64,000 bases of DNA from CAVSRC01 sp963750065 (GCA_963750065.1 CAVVPK010000050.1:1-64000); one strand, 5' to 3'. Counted from the first letter of the stretch, positions 17,010-26,821 are shown. Numbers and translations: made by a program. The notes: generated from the sequence alone by a model not told the origin.

Positions 17010-17771
17010 TCACATGACGCTGAGCAGGCCGCCATCCACATAGACAATCTGTCCGTTGACGAAGTTTGACGCATCGGAAGCGAGAAAGATGGCGACGCCC
17101 TTGAGTTCGCTCACCTCGCCCCAGCGCCCGGCTGGCGTGCGCCCGCGCACCCATTGGTCGAAGGCCGGGTCGGTGAATAGAGCGCGGTTCATCTCGGTCC
17201 TGAAATAGCCCGGCCCGATGCCGTTCACCTGAATGCCGTGCCCGGCCCATTCGCCGCACATACCCTTGGTCAGCATCTTCACCGCGCCCTTGGCGGCGGT
17301 GTAGGGAGCGATGGAGGCGCGGCCGACCTCGCTCTGCAGCGAACAGATGTTGACGATCTTGCCGCGGCCGCGCGGGATCATGCGCCGGGCAACAGCCTGA
17401 CCGACGAGAAACACCGCGTCGAGATTGATCGCCATCACCCGGCGCCAGTCCTCGATGGCAAATTCGACCAAGGGCTGGCGGTGCTGGATTCCGGCATTGT
17501 TGAACAAAATGTCGAGCGGGCCGATGCTAGCTTCGATTTCTGCAATGCCGGCCTCCACCGCTTTCGGATCGGAGACGTCGAAGGCCCGGCTGGAGACGGT
17601 GTGTCCGGCGGCGGCAAGGCGGTCGCGCGCCGCTTCCAGCTCCGCCATGCCGCGCCCGTTGAGCACAATCTCGGCGCCGGCCTCGGCCAGTCCCTCGGCG
17701 ATGGCAAGCCCTAGGCCCTTGCTGGAGCCGGTGACGAGCGCGCGGCGGCCGGTGAGGTCGAAAAGCTGCAT
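17010..17771 (-). CDS. Short-chain dehydrogenase, gluconate 5-dehydrogenase-like
   Basis: A 253-residue classical SDR. The cofactor fingerprint TGSSKGLGLAIA is at about 15-26, NNAG near 90, catalytic serine in ICSLQS, YTAAK supplies the Tyr and Lys, and VYVDGGLLSVM ends the protein. The N-terminal pattern FDLTGRRALVTGSSKGLG is characteristic of gluconate 5-dehydrogenases, which interconvert D-gluconate and 5-keto-gluconate. Start 17771 (MQLFDL) removes a long non-coding extension. It is first in a unit with the ThuA protein and divergent from an aldo/keto reductase and a sugar-acid dehydratase. Confidence 0.85.
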   Translation of the reverse strand: MQLFDLTGRRALVTGSSKGLGLAIAEGLAEAGAEIVLNGRGMAELEAARDRLAAAGHTVSSRAFDVSDPKAVEAGIAEIEASIGPLDILFNNAGIQHRQPLVEFAIEDWRRVMAINLDAVFLVGQAVARRMIPRGRGKIVNICSLQSEVGRASIAPYTAAKGAVKMLTKGMCGEWAGHGIQVNGIGPGYFRTEMNRALFTDPAFDQWVRGRTPAGRWGEVSELKGVAIFLASDASNFVNGQIVYVDGGLLSVM

Positions 17772-18009
17772 GGCGGGGCTTTCGGCAGAATACGAAACCG
17801 GCCCGTTATCCAGGCAGCGCGGCCTCGGCGTCAATGGCGACGCGTGGCGGGACCCCCATCCGGCAGGGCGCGGGACTGCAGCCGCAGGCATCGACGGGTG
17901 GATTCCCGCCATATCCGACTTGCGGTCAACGCCGTTGCGGCCTACCCCTTGGGTTCTGCGCCCCATTCGTTGTCGCTCCCCAAGCTCACATCCGGAGAAG
18001 AAAAGAGTC

Positions 18010-19041
<1,032 letters not shown>

Positions 19042-19050
19042 GGGGGCGTG

Positions 19051-20775
19051 ATGGCGGACGACTGGATCGCCAGACTGCGCAGTCAGCGCTGGTTCGGCGC
19101 TGAGGACCTGCGCGCCTTCGGCCACCGCTCGCGCATGCTGCAGCAGGGCTACGCCTATGAGGACTTCATGGGCAAGCCGGTCGTCGCCATCGTCAATACC
19201 TGGTCGGACATCAATCCGTGCCACCAGCATCTGCGCCAGCGCGCCGAGGAGGTGAAACGCGGCGTCTGGCAGGCGGGCGGCTTTCCGATCGAGCTGCCGG
19301 CGCTGTCGCTGTCGGAGATCTTCGTCAAGCCGACGACGATGCTCTACCGCAACCTGCTGGCGCTGGAGACCGAGGAGCTGTTGCGCTCGCATCCCGTCGA
19401 CGGCGCGGTTCTGCTCGGCGGCTGCGACAAGACCACGCCCGCGCTGCTGATGGGCGCGATCAGCATGAACCTGCCGGCGATCTTCCTGCCAGCCGGGCCG
19501 ATGCTGCGCGGGAATTATGCCGGCAAGGTGCTAGGCTCGGGCAGCGACACCTGGAAATACTGGGCCGACAAGCAGGCGGGCATCGTCTCCGAAGATGAAT
19601 GGCAGGCGGTGGAGGGGGGCATCGCCCGCTCCTTCGGCACCTGCATGACCATGGGCACGGCGGCGACGATGATGTCGCTGGCCGAAGCGCTGGGCATGAC
19701 GCTCCCCGGCGCCTCGTCGATTCCCGCGGCCGACTCGGCCCACAGCCGGATGGCGACGGCCTGCGGCCGCCGCATCGTGGCGACGATCCGGGAAGACCTG
19801 AAGCCGCGCGACGTGCTTTCCCGTTCCTCTTTCGAGAATGCGCTCGTCACCCATATGGCGCTCGGTGGCTCGACAAACGCCATCATCCATCTGATCGCCA
19901 TGGCCGGGCGTGCCGGCATCGACTTGAAGCTTGCCGATTTCGACCGCGTCGCCCGTGAAGTCCCGGTGCTTGCCGACATAAGGCCGTCGGGTGCCTTCCT
20001 GATGGAGGACTTCTACTATGCCGGCGGCCTGCCGGCGCTGCTCTTCGAGCTGACGGACAAGCTCGACCTCTCTGCGCTGACGGTCGCTGGCGGCACGCTG
20101 GGCGAGGCCATCGCCGGCGCCAAGGTCTACAAGCCGGAAGTCATCCGCCCGCTCGACAATCCCGTATCCTCGGCGGTCGGCACCGCTGTCCTCACCGGCA
20201 ATCTGGCGCCGGACGGCTGCGTCATGAAGCCGTCGGCGGCCGATCCGCGCCTCTTGAAGCATTCCGGCCCGGCGCTGGTCTTCCGCGACTACAACGAGAT
20301 GGCGGCGAAGATCGATTCGGACGATCTCGAGGTGACGCCCGACCATGTCATCGTGCTGCAGAACGCCGGCCCGATGGGCGGCCCGGGCATGCCGGAATGG
20401 GGCATGCTGCCGATCCCGAAGAAGCTGTTGAAACAGGGCGTGCGCGACATGCTGCGCATTTCCGACGCGCGCATGAGCGGCACCAGCTACGGCGCCTGCA
20501 TTCTCCACGTGGCGCCCGAATCCCATGTCGGCGGGCCGCTGGCGGCTGTGCGGACCGGCGACATCATCTCGGTCGATGTCGACCGGCGAACGATCAATCT
20601 CGATGTCACGATTGCCGAGATCGAGCGGCGGCTGAAGCAGTGGTCGCCGCCCGACCGCACCTTCCCGCGCGGCTACAACCGCCTCTTCGCCGAGCACATA
20701 AGCCAGGCCGACAAGGGCTGCGATTTCGATTTCCTTGAGGGCACGGCGCCCACCCCGGAGCCGGAAATCCACTGA
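19051..20775 (+). CDS. IlvD/Edd-family sugar-acid dehydratase, L-arabinonate dehydratase-like
   Basis: A 574-residue iron-sulfur dehydratase. The three conserved cluster cysteines are Cys57 (INPCHQH), Cys125 (GGCDKTT) and Cys198 (SFGTCMTMGTA), the pattern of [2Fe-2S] pentonate dehydratases such as the Rhizobium L-arabinonate dehydratase. It would convert a sugar acid to its 2-keto-3-deoxy form. AGGGGG precedes the ATG at 19051; the in-frame GTG one codon earlier is too close to that ribosome-binding site. It is cotranscribed with the upstream aldo/keto reductase. True IlvD is less likely given the N-terminal WFGAEDLRAFGHRSR signature and the catabolic context. Confidence 0.88.
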   Translation: MADDWIARLRSQRWFGAEDLRAFGHRSRMLQQGYAYEDFMGKPVVAIVNTWSDINPCHQHLRQRAEEVKRGVWQAGGFPIELPALSLSEIFVKPTTMLYRNLLALETEELLRSHPVDGAVLLGGCDKTTPALLMGAISMNLPAIFLPAGPMLRGNYAGKVLGSGSDTWKYWADKQAGIVSEDEWQAVEGGIARSFGTCMTMGTAATMMSLAEALGMTLPGASSIPAADSAHSRMATACGRRIVATIREDLKPRDVLSRSSFENALVTHMALGGSTNAIIHLIAMAGRAGIDLKLADFDRVAREVPVLADIRPSGAFLMEDFYYAGGLPALLFELTDKLDLSALTVAGGTLGEAIAGAKVYKPEVIRPLDNPVSSAVGTAVLTGNLAPDGCVMKPSAADPRLLKHSGPALVFRDYNEMAAKIDSDDLEVTPDHVIVLQNAGPMGGPGMPEWGMLPIPKKLLKQGVRDMLRISDARMSGTSYGACILHVAPESHVGGPLAAVRTGDIISVDVDRRTINLDVTIAEIERRLKQWSPPDRTFPRGYNRLFAEHISQADKGCDFDFLEGTAPTPEPEIH

Positions 20776-20814
20776 TTTGCGCTTCGCTTGGCAGGAGACG
20801 AGTTCGTTCTCCGC

Positions 20815-20857
20815 CTCATCCTGAGGAGGCCGCTGAAGGCGGCCCTCGAAGGATGAG
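20815..20857. repeat. REP-like palindromic element
   Basis: Outer arms CTCATCC (20815-20821) and GGATGAG (20851-20857) enclose GC-rich inner pairs (GGCCGC/GCGGCC-type). Elements of this CTCATCCTGAGG...CGAAGGATGAG design are widespread between genes in Hyphomicrobiales. It sits between convergent genes and may act as a bidirectional transcription end. Confidence 0.6.
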
Positions 20858-20878
20858 CGGCCTCGTGGCTCGACGCTC

Positions 20879-20897
20879 CCCCGGATCAAGTCCGGGG
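20879..20897. repeat. Short palindromic repeat between convergent genes
   Basis: CCCCGGA (20879-20885), loop TCAAG, TCCGGGG (20891-20897). This CCCCGGA-TCAAG-TCCGGGG hairpin is a common intergenic sequence in alphaproteobacteria. Together with the neighbouring element it fills most of the 150-base gap. Confidence 0.55.
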
Positions 20898-20925
20898 TCG
20901 CACCTCACCATGAGGCCGATCGCAA

Positions 20926-21597
20926 TCAGTGCCGGTCGAACGGCAGGCTCGGGTGCGGCGGCTCGCCGAAGAAGCCGGCATGGGCGGCGGCATTGGCGAC
21001 CTGATGGCCACCGTCCCAGACCATGTGAAGCGCCACCACGGCGATCAGGATCAGGCCGAGATACGAGATCCACGGGTACTTGCGCAGGATGTTGGCGACC
21101 AGCGTCGCCGCAACGCCCATCAGGGCGACCGACAAAGTGAGGCCGACGACCAGCACCCAGATGTGGTGACGCGCCGTGCCGGCAACCGCCAGCACGTTGT
21201 CGAGCGACATCGACACGTCGGCGACGACGATCTGGAGCAGGGCCTGGCCGAAGGTCTTGTCCGGTACGGCCTTTGCGGTGCCCGCCGCGGCTGATGCGGC
21301 ATCGGCCGGGTCGGTATGATAGCCGGCGCGGATCTCGCGCCACAGTTTCCAGGCGACCCAGAGCAGCAGCAGCCCGCCGGCCAGCGTCAGGCCGAGGACT
21401 TCGAGGAGCTCGCTGGTGAAGATGGCAAAGACGATGCGCAGGGCCGCCGCAGCGGCGATGCCGTAAATGATCGCCTTGTGGCGGACCGCCGGCCGCAGGC
21501 CGGCCGCCGCCATGCCGACAACCACCGCATTGTCTCCGGCGAGCACCAGATCGATGACGATGACGGAAACCAGCGCGGTGATTTCGGAATAGAACAT
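20926..21597 (-). CDS. TerC-family integral membrane protein (YjbE-type)
   Basis: A 223-residue TerC-family protein with about seven membrane helices. The two signature acidic motifs are VIDLVLAGDNAVVVG near the N-terminus and VADVSMSLDNVLAVAG in the second half, which supply the membrane aspartates and asparagines. Family members are implicated in metal export, mostly manganese, and in metalation of secreted proteins. It lies 7 bases after an aldo/keto reductase gene on the same strand, so there is no room for the yybP-ykoY Mn riboswitch that often precedes such genes. Confidence 0.88.
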   Translation of the reverse strand: MFYSEITALVSVIVIDLVLAGDNAVVVGMAAAGLRPAVRHKAIIYGIAAAAALRIVFAIFTSELLEVLGLTLAGGLLLLWVAWKLWREIRAGYHTDPADAASAAAGTAKAVPDKTFGQALLQIVVADVSMSLDNVLAVAGTARHHIWVLVVGLTLSVALMGVAATLVANILRKYPWISYLGLILIAVVALHMVWDGGHQVANAAAHAGFFGEPPHPSLPFDRH

Positions 21598-21604
21598 GCC
21601 GTGC

Positions 21605-22606
21605 TTAGGTGGGGACGGGGGCGGCAGAATCCAACAGGTGCTGGTCCTTGAGATCGCCCCAGAAGGCGGCAGGAATCGGAACCTCCCACCAGGCGACGAT
21701 CTGCTTCACCTCCTCCGGCGTGCGCGGCCCGGGAATGACGCTGGCAACCGCCGGATGGGCGAGGCAAAACTGCAGCGCCGCCGCGGCCAGCGGTACGCCG
21801 TGGGCGTCGGCGACGCGCCTCAGGCCGGCCACGCGCGCGATCACCTCGGCCGGCGCGCGGGCGTAGTTCCAGGTTTCGCCGCCGACCAGCACGCCGGAAT
21901 TGAACGGCCCGCCGACGACAATCGAGGCACCGTGCTTCTCGACCTTGGGGAAGATGGTGGTGAGCGGCTGCTGTTCGAGCAGGGTATAGCGCCCGGCAAG
22001 CAGGAAGACGTCCCAGGTGCCGTGGTCGAGAGCCTCGCCGATCGGCTCGGCATCGTCGACGCCGAGGCCGATGGCCTTGATGTCGCCGTTGCGCCTGAGC
22101 TCGTCGAGGGCCTTGTAGCCGCTCTCCATGGCGGTGCGGAACAGCGGCGCCAGGCGCTCGGGCGTCTTGTGCGTGAACAGGCCGAGGTCGTGCATGTAGA
22201 GGATGTCGATGCGGTCGAGGCCGAGGCGCTGCAGGCTATCCTCGTAGGAGCGCATGACCCCATCGTAGGAGTAGTCGAACACGCCCTCGAACGGGAACGG
22301 ATTGCGCCACTGGTCGGCGGGATCGCGCGGATGGCGGAGCGGCTTCAACAGGCGGCCGACCTTCGAGGACAGTGTCCAGCCGCTACGCTCGCGCAGCTGG
22401 TCGCCGACCAGGTGCTCGGAGCGCCCGTAGCCGTAATAGGGAGAGGTATCGAAATAGCGTAGGCCGGCGTCGTAGGCGGCGTCGATGGTCCTGCGGGCCG
22501 TGTCGTTGGCGATGCTGGCAACGTTGCCGGCGAGTGTGGCGGCGCCAAGGCCGAGCGTGGTGACGTCAAGAGCGGTCTGCCCGACCCGTCTGGTTGCGAA
22601 CTTCAT
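21605..22606 (-). CDS. Aldo/keto reductase, D-threo-aldose 1-dehydrogenase-like
   Basis: A 333-residue aldo/keto reductase. Catalytic residues are Asp and Tyr in RYFDTSPYYGYGRSE, Lys in LSSKVGRLL and His in ILYMHDLGLFTH. The subgroup oxidises L-fucose, L-galactose or D-arabinose to the 1,5-lactone with NAD(P). Start 22606 (MKFATRRVGQT) is supported by GGGGAG 6-11 bases upstream. It leads a two-gene unit with TerC. Together with the sugar-acid dehydratase and KDG kinase/aldolase genes it fits an oxidative aldose pathway. Confidence 0.85.
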   Translation of the reverse strand: MKFATRRVGQTALDVTTLGLGAATLAGNVASIANDTARRTIDAAYDAGLRYFDTSPYYGYGRSEHLVGDQLRERSGWTLSSKVGRLLKPLRHPRDPADQWRNPFPFEGVFDYSYDGVMRSYEDSLQRLGLDRIDILYMHDLGLFTHKTPERLAPLFRTAMESGYKALDELRRNGDIKAIGLGVDDAEPIGEALDHGTWDVFLLAGRYTLLEQQPLTTIFPKVEKHGASIVVGGPFNSGVLVGGETWNYARAPAEVIARVAGLRRVADAHGVPLAAAALQFCLAHPAVASVIPGPRTPEEVKQIVAWWEVPIPAAFWGDLKDQHLLDSAAPVPT

Positions 22607-22680
22607 GGTGCTCCCCTGCCTATTTTCTTGCGGCATCCCGCCCCGGATATGGGGTGCCGATAGCCGGAAAGCAGGCATGC

Positions 22681-22709
22681 AAAAACCCGCGCCTTATGCA
22701 AGCGCGGGT
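22681..22709 (-). terminator. Intrinsic terminator after the glycine-zipper lipoprotein gene
   Basis: On the minus strand ACCCGCGC, a 9-base loop and GCGCGGGT are followed directly by TTTT. It lies about 45 bases downstream of the lipoprotein stop and just upstream of the aldo/keto reductase start, insulating the two. Confidence 0.8.
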
Positions 22710-22753
22710 CAAGAAATGTATTGCCGAGAACCGGGCCGGGGCCCGGTCAGCCG

Positions 22754-22978
22754 TCAGTAGGTCGAAGCGATCGCGGCGCCTGCCGCAGCGCCGATCCCCG
22801 CGCCGACCAAGATGCCGCCGGCATTGCCGCCACTGGCCACGGCACCGACCACGCCGCCAACCGCGCCGCCGATCAGGGCGCCTTTGACGATCTGATCATG
22901 GTGGGTCATCGGGTAGTGCGTGCAACCGGCGAGCGAAACGCTAGCGCCGATAATCACCAGAGCAAGGGCCTTCTTCAT
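22754..22978 (-). CDS. Small glycine-zipper lipoprotein (OsmB-like)
   Basis: A 74-residue lipoprotein. The signal MKKALALVIIGASVSLAGC has a classical lipobox with Cys19 as the acylated residue. After a short His-containing linker (THYPMTHHDQ) comes a glycine zipper (GALIGGAVGGVVGA and GILVGAGIGAAAGAAI) typical of outer-membrane or envelope-spanning small proteins such as OsmB and the 17-kDa antigen family. The ATG at 22978 has GGAGG at ideal spacing. It is monocistronic with its own terminator. Probably a structural or stress-related envelope component. Confidence 0.85.
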   Translation of the reverse strand: MKKALALVIIGASVSLAGCTHYPMTHHDQIVKGALIGGAVGGVVGAVASGGNAGGILVGAGIGAAAGAAIASTY

Positions 22979-23051
22979 ATGCCTGTCCTCCACCTCGCCG
23001 CGTGCGAGCCGTCTCGAAGGTGTCCAGTAGTGGCGGTGGCGGGCGTGTGTG

Positions 23052-24011
23052 TCAAGTTGTCCTCAGTCTGCGTGCCTGAGGCCGCACATGGCCCATCCGA
23101 TGGCGGATTTCCGCGACTATGGTGACCGCGATACCTGTTGCAAAAACCCACCAGGCGGGACGAATCGTATAGGTGAAGTCAAGATTGGCGAGGATCACAC
23201 GCTGCCAGCCGAGTCCCGTCGCCAGCCCGTACCAGGCCGCTTCGACCGTCGCCGTGAGCAGGGCGGCCGCGACCGTCAGGCCAAGCAGCGGTATCAGGCC
23301 CTGTTTGTATCCGAAGCGCGCCAACAGGCGGTAGCCCATCAGCCAGAAATAGAATCCCGACATCAGCACCGGCTGGGTCACGTCGACCTTGGATTGCATG
23401 TAGTAGTGCAGGATGGCGAGCGGCGCGATGACATAGATGAGCGCGTGCAGCCGGTTCCACGCTTTGCCGCCCATGCGCTTGATCATGCCGTCGGTCGAGG
23501 TGACGCCCAAAGCGACAAGGCCGAGAATGGCGGTGAAGCCGATCGTCAGATAGATGCGCACCAGAATCTCGTGCGCCACGAAGCCGAGGTCGAGACGCGA
23601 ATCGACGATGTAGAGCGACAGGTGGACGAGGATGTAGGCGAGCGCCGACAGGCCGACGATGCGGCGGATGAGAATCAGCTTGTTCCAGTCGAACAGGCGG
23701 CGGGCAGGGGTGATGGCCAGCGTGATGAGCAGGAAATAGACCGTCCAGTCGCCCAGCTTGTGGATCGCCTCGATCAGCGGCCGCGCCCCGAGGCCGATGA
23801 ACAGGGTGCGGTAGAGAAGCCACAGCGCCGGCAGTGCGACCAGCACCAGCGTCGCCGTCTTCAGGGCCGAGAAGCGGCCAGCGCGGTCGTTCCACGGCAT
23901 CCGGGAGGCGATCGATCGGGTCGTCGGTCTCACCTTCGGCGCTGCTTCGCTCGGGGCCACGGCCTCGGCTCCTCCGTGTCTCAAATCGAACGTAAGGGAC
24001 GCTTGTTTCAT
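23052..24011 (-). CDS. msrQ: MsrQ-type heme-binding membrane subunit (ferric-reductase-like)
   Basis: A 319-residue membrane protein of the MsrQ/YedZ family. MsrQ passes electrons from the quinone pool or flavin reductase to the periplasmic molybdoenzyme MsrP, which repairs oxidised methionines. The core has six helices with histidine-containing segments (LAYILVHLSLYIVD, AWNRLHALIYV, LAILHYYMQSK) that provide heme ligands. It carries a longer N-terminal tail (about 50 residues) and C-terminal extension than the approximately 200-residue Escherichia coli protein. No msrP is adjacent, so the partner must be elsewhere or this copy serves another reductase. Confidence 0.82.
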   Translation of the reverse strand: MKQASLTFDLRHGGAEAVAPSEAAPKVRPTTRSIASRMPWNDRAGRFSALKTATLVLVALPALWLLYRTLFIGLGARPLIEAIHKLGDWTVYFLLITLAITPARRLFDWNKLILIRRIVGLSALAYILVHLSLYIVDSRLDLGFVAHEILVRIYLTIGFTAILGLVALGVTSTDGMIKRMGGKAWNRLHALIYVIAPLAILHYYMQSKVDVTQPVLMSGFYFWLMGYRLLARFGYKQGLIPLLGLTVAAALLTATVEAAWYGLATGLGWQRVILANLDFTYTIRPAWWVFATGIAVTIVAEIRHRMGHVRPQARRLRTT

Positions 24012-24114
24012 GCACCAGCCTTTAGGCCGGCGGTGGCCTCACTGTCACGTCACGTGTGTGTCAGGGAAAGGTGAGGCTGGCTCACGATTTGGCGGCGGCA
24101 TGGTGATCGCAGAC

Positions 24115-24149
24115 AAAAATGCGGCGGATCTCTGCATGAGACCCGCCGC
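24115..24149 (-). terminator. Intrinsic terminator of the KDG kinase/aldolase operon
   Basis: On the minus strand GCGGCGG and CCGCCGC form the outer arms with TCTC/GAGA pairing near the loop, followed by ATTTTTGT. It lies about 30 bases beyond the kinase stop codon. Confidence 0.75.
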
Positions 24150-24179
24150 CAGGATCGGGAGGAAACAGCCGGTGGACGG

Positions 24180-25286
24180 TCAGCGGATGACGCGGGCGCC
24201 CTTGCCCTTCATCGCCGCCTCGACCTCCTTGATATTGACCATGGAAGTGTCGCCGGGCGTGGTCATGGCGAGCGCACCGTGCGCGGCGCCATATTCCACC
24301 GCCGCCTGCGGCCCCTTGTTCTCGATGAAGCCATAAGCGAGCCCCGAGGCGAACCCGTCGCCGCCGCCGACGCGGTCGTGGATCTCCAGATTCTCGCGCA
24401 TCGGCGCTTCATAGAAGGCACCGCCGGCCCAGATCACCGCGCCCCAGTCGTTGAAGGAGGCGGTCCTGGCGTTGCGCAGCGTCGTCGCGGCGACCTTGAA
24501 GTTGGGGAACTCCTTCACCGCCGTGGCGATCATCTTCTTGAAGTTGGCCGGGTCGATCTTGGAGATGTGCTCGTCCAGCCCCTCGACCTCGAAGCCGAGG
24601 CAGGCGGTGAAGTCCTCCTCGTTGCCGAGCATGACATCGACGTGGCTGGCGATCTCGCGGTTGACCTTGCGCGCCGCGTCCTGGCCGCCCTGGCTCTTCC
24701 ACAGCGAAGCGCGGTAGTTGAGGTCGTAGGAGACGATGGTGCCGTATTTGTGGGCTGCCGTGACCGCCTCGATCACCGCCTCGGCGGTGTTGGGGGCGAG
24801 CGCGGCGAAGATGCCGCCGGTGTGGAACCAGCGCACGCCTTCCTCGCCGAACAGCTTGTCCCAGTCGACTTCGCCGGGCTTGATCTGCGAGGCGGCCGAG
24901 TTGCCGCGGTCGGAGCAACCCAGCGCCGGGCGGATGCCGTAGCCCTTCTCGGTGAAGTTGAGGCCGACGCGGGTGTTGCGCCCGAGCCCGTCGAAGTCCC
25001 GCCAGATGATGTGGGAGGTATCGACGCCGCCCTGCATGATCAGGTCCTCGACCAGCCAGCCGAGGTCGTTAGAGGGCAGCGCGGTGACGACGCTGGAGCG
25101 TTTCTTCCAGCATTTGCGGAAGGCGCGGGCGACGTTGTATTCGCCGCCGCCTTCCCACACCTTGAATTCACGCGCGTTGCGCACCCGGCCGAAGCCGGGG
25201 TCGAAACGCAGCATCACCTCGCCGAAGGAGACAACGTCCCACTTGCAGCTTTCGGCGGGTTTGATGGTGAGGATTTCGTCGGCCAT
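24180..25286 (-). CDS. kdgK: PfkB-family sugar kinase, probable 2-dehydro-3-deoxygluconate kinase
   Basis: A 368-residue ribokinase-fold kinase. The N-terminal VVSFGEVMLRFDPG and GGGEYNVARAF are the substrate-binding signature of KDG kinases, and DRVGGGDGFASGLAYGF carries the anion hole and catalytic aspartate (GxGD). It would phosphorylate 2-keto-3-deoxygluconate to KDPG. The start at 25286 lies 1 base after the aldolase stop, so the two enzymes of the lower Entner-Doudoroff branch are cotranscribed, aldolase first. The protein is about 50 residues longer than the enteric KdgK. A related keto-sugar-acid substrate is possible. Confidence 0.88.
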   Translation of the reverse strand: MADEILTIKPAESCKWDVVSFGEVMLRFDPGFGRVRNAREFKVWEGGGEYNVARAFRKCWKKRSSVVTALPSNDLGWLVEDLIMQGGVDTSHIIWRDFDGLGRNTRVGLNFTEKGYGIRPALGCSDRGNSAASQIKPGEVDWDKLFGEEGVRWFHTGGIFAALAPNTAEAVIEAVTAAHKYGTIVSYDLNYRASLWKSQGGQDAARKVNREIASHVDVMLGNEEDFTACLGFEVEGLDEHISKIDPANFKKMIATAVKEFPNFKVAATTLRNARTASFNDWGAVIWAGGAFYEAPMRENLEIHDRVGGGDGFASGLAYGFIENKGPQAAVEYGAAHGALAMTTPGDTSMVNIKEVEAAMKGKGARVIR

Positions 25287-25287
25287 C

Positions 25288-25959
25288 TCACTTGCCCCGG
25301 ATCTTTCTGATCAGCGCGATCGTCTCGGCGACCTTCTTCTCGATGCCCTTGTAGTCCTTGGCGGCGAGCAGCTCCTTGGTGATCAGCTTGGAGCCAATGC
25401 CGGCGGCGACGATGCCGGCCTTGAACCATTTGGTGAGCGATTCCTCGGTGGGATCGACGCCGCCGGTGGGCATCAGCTTGGTCCACGGCATCGGCCCGCG
25501 GATGTTGGAGACGAATTCCGGCCCGCCGACCGAGGAGCCGGGGAAGACCTTGACGATTTCGCAGCCCAGTTCATGGGCTTCGGAGACTTCCGAAGCCGAA
25601 CCGCAGCCCGGGCTGTAGGGGATGCAGTGGCGGTTGCAGGCGCGCGCGACCTCGGCATTGAGGATCGGGCCGACGACGAAGTTGGCGCCATTGGCCATGT
25701 AGAGGGCGGCAGTCGGCGCGTCGACGACGCTGCCGACGCCCATGATCACGGACGGATCGGCCTTCTGGAAGTGCTGCGTCACCTGCATGAAAACGTGCCA
25801 GGCGAAATCGCCGCGATTGGTGAATTCGACGCATTTGGCCCCGCCATTGGCGCAGGCCTGGATGACGTTCTTACAGACGTCGACGTCCGGGTGATAAAAT
25901 ACTGGAATCACACCCTGATCCATCATGGCCGCCAGAACGGCCAAACGGTCCTTTGCCAT
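25288..25959 (-). CDS. eda: KDPG/KHG aldolase (2-dehydro-3-deoxy-phosphogluconate aldolase)
   Basis: A class I aldolase of 223 residues that cleaves KDPG to pyruvate and glyceraldehyde 3-phosphate. The catalytic glutamate lies in GGAKCVEFTNRGD and the Schiff-base lysine in CEIVKVFPGSSVGGP; the phosphate-binding segment is LMPTGGVDPTEES. It opens the two-gene operon with KDG kinase, preceded by an AT-rich 385-base gap. With the dehydratase at 19051 this gives a route from sugar acids to central metabolism. Confidence 0.92.
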   Translation of the reverse strand: MAKDRLAVLAAMMDQGVIPVFYHPDVDVCKNVIQACANGGAKCVEFTNRGDFAWHVFMQVTQHFQKADPSVIMGVGSVVDAPTAALYMANGANFVVGPILNAEVARACNRHCIPYSPGCGSASEVSEAHELGCEIVKVFPGSSVGGPEFVSNIRGPMPWTKLMPTGGVDPTEESLTKWFKAGIVAAGIGSKLITKELLAAKDYKGIEKKVAETIALIRKIRGK

Positions 25960-26344
25960 TTTCCATGATCTCCTTTAGGTGACCGCGAATCTGCCGCAAT
26001 TCAGCAGGCTTTGCCGTGGGTGGCAATACACATTTGACGTGGCTTTACCGGTGGCGGAGCGGTATTTTGACGCTGTTTTGATCTGCTAAGAAATAAATCT
26101 GATATACTAGAAGTCCTTTTCGTTCACATAGGCGAATAGCAAAGAATTAATTGCGTTGAATTCTTCTTTCTGACCTTTCCTTCTGGATCCTTCGCCGCTT
26201 CAACGGTAGGGGGACTTCAACCTCGTTCAGTCGTCTGTGACGCCGGCGCGATGGACAGCCGTGAACTTGCCCATTTTGCCGGAACACCCGCAAAACTACT
26301 GCAGCGCCAGTTCGATTGGGCGCCTTGCGAGAGGCGCGGTCGCC
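25960..26344. other. AT-rich intergenic region upstream of the kdgK/eda operon
   Basis: No gene is visible in these 385 bases. The AGGAGATC ribosome-binding site for the aldolase is at its left end. The centre (about 26080-26170) is clearly richer in A and T than the surroundings and holds an inverted repeat AAGAATT (26142-26148)/AATTCTT (26159-26165), which could be an operator for this operon. No confident -35/-10 pair could be fixed. Confidence 0.4.
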
Positions 26345-26821
26345 TCAGGTCATCTGAAGCACCACGGCGCTGGTGGCGTCCCTGAGGGCTGCGGGGCTGA
26401 CCTCGAAGATGGCATTGGGCGTGCCGGCTGCGGCCCAGACCGTCTCATATTGCAACAGGTCGGCGTCGAGGCGCGGCACAAGCCGGCTCACATGGCCGAA
26501 GGGCGGAATCCCGCCGATGGCGAAGCCGGTCGCCTCGCGCACGAAGGCGGCATCGGGCCGGATAATCGCCTCGCCGAGCCGCTTCGCCATCGCCTTCTCG
26601 TTCACCCGGTTGACGCCGGAGACTAGCAGCAGGATCGGGGTGCCCGTTTCTTTTCCCCGAAATATCAGAGACTTGACGATCTGGCCCACGGTGCATCCGC
26701 AGGCCTTGGCGGCCTCTTCCGCCGTGCGCGTCACCTCACCCATGACGCGCACGGTGACGCCGAGAGCGAGCGCATCGGCGGCATCCTGGACGCGCTGGGC
26801 GGCAGCGGGAAGGCTGGTCAT
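26345..26821 (-). CDS. YbaK/EbsC-family aminoacyl-tRNA deacylase-like protein
   Basis: A 158-residue single-domain protein of the YbaK/ProX editing family, which hydrolyses mischarged aminoacyl-tRNAs in trans. The invariant lysine is in CTVGQIVKSLIFRG, and the conserved GIPPFGH loop that shapes the active site follows. Length matches free-standing members. It is a single gene between the kdg operon region and a divergent membrane-protein gene. Whether the target is Cys-, Ala- or another tRNA cannot be told. Confidence 0.85.
   Translation of the reverse strand: MTSLPAAAQRVQDAADALALGVTVRVMGEVTRTAEEAAKACGCTVGQIVKSLIFRGKETGTPILLLVSGVNRVNEKAMAKRLGEAIIRPDAAFVREATGFAIGGIPPFGHVSRLVPRLDADLLQYETVWAAAGTPNAIFEVSPAALRDATSAVVLQMT

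Noticed and set aside
21598..21604. Manganese riboswitch (yybP-ykoY) expected before a TerC-type gene
   Set aside because: Only 7 bases separate it from the upstream gene, so no riboswitch can fit.
26142..26165. Inverted repeat AAGAATT/AATTCTT as a terminator
   Set aside because: Stem is short and AT-rich with no clean T-run on either strand; kept only as a possible operator in the intergenic description.
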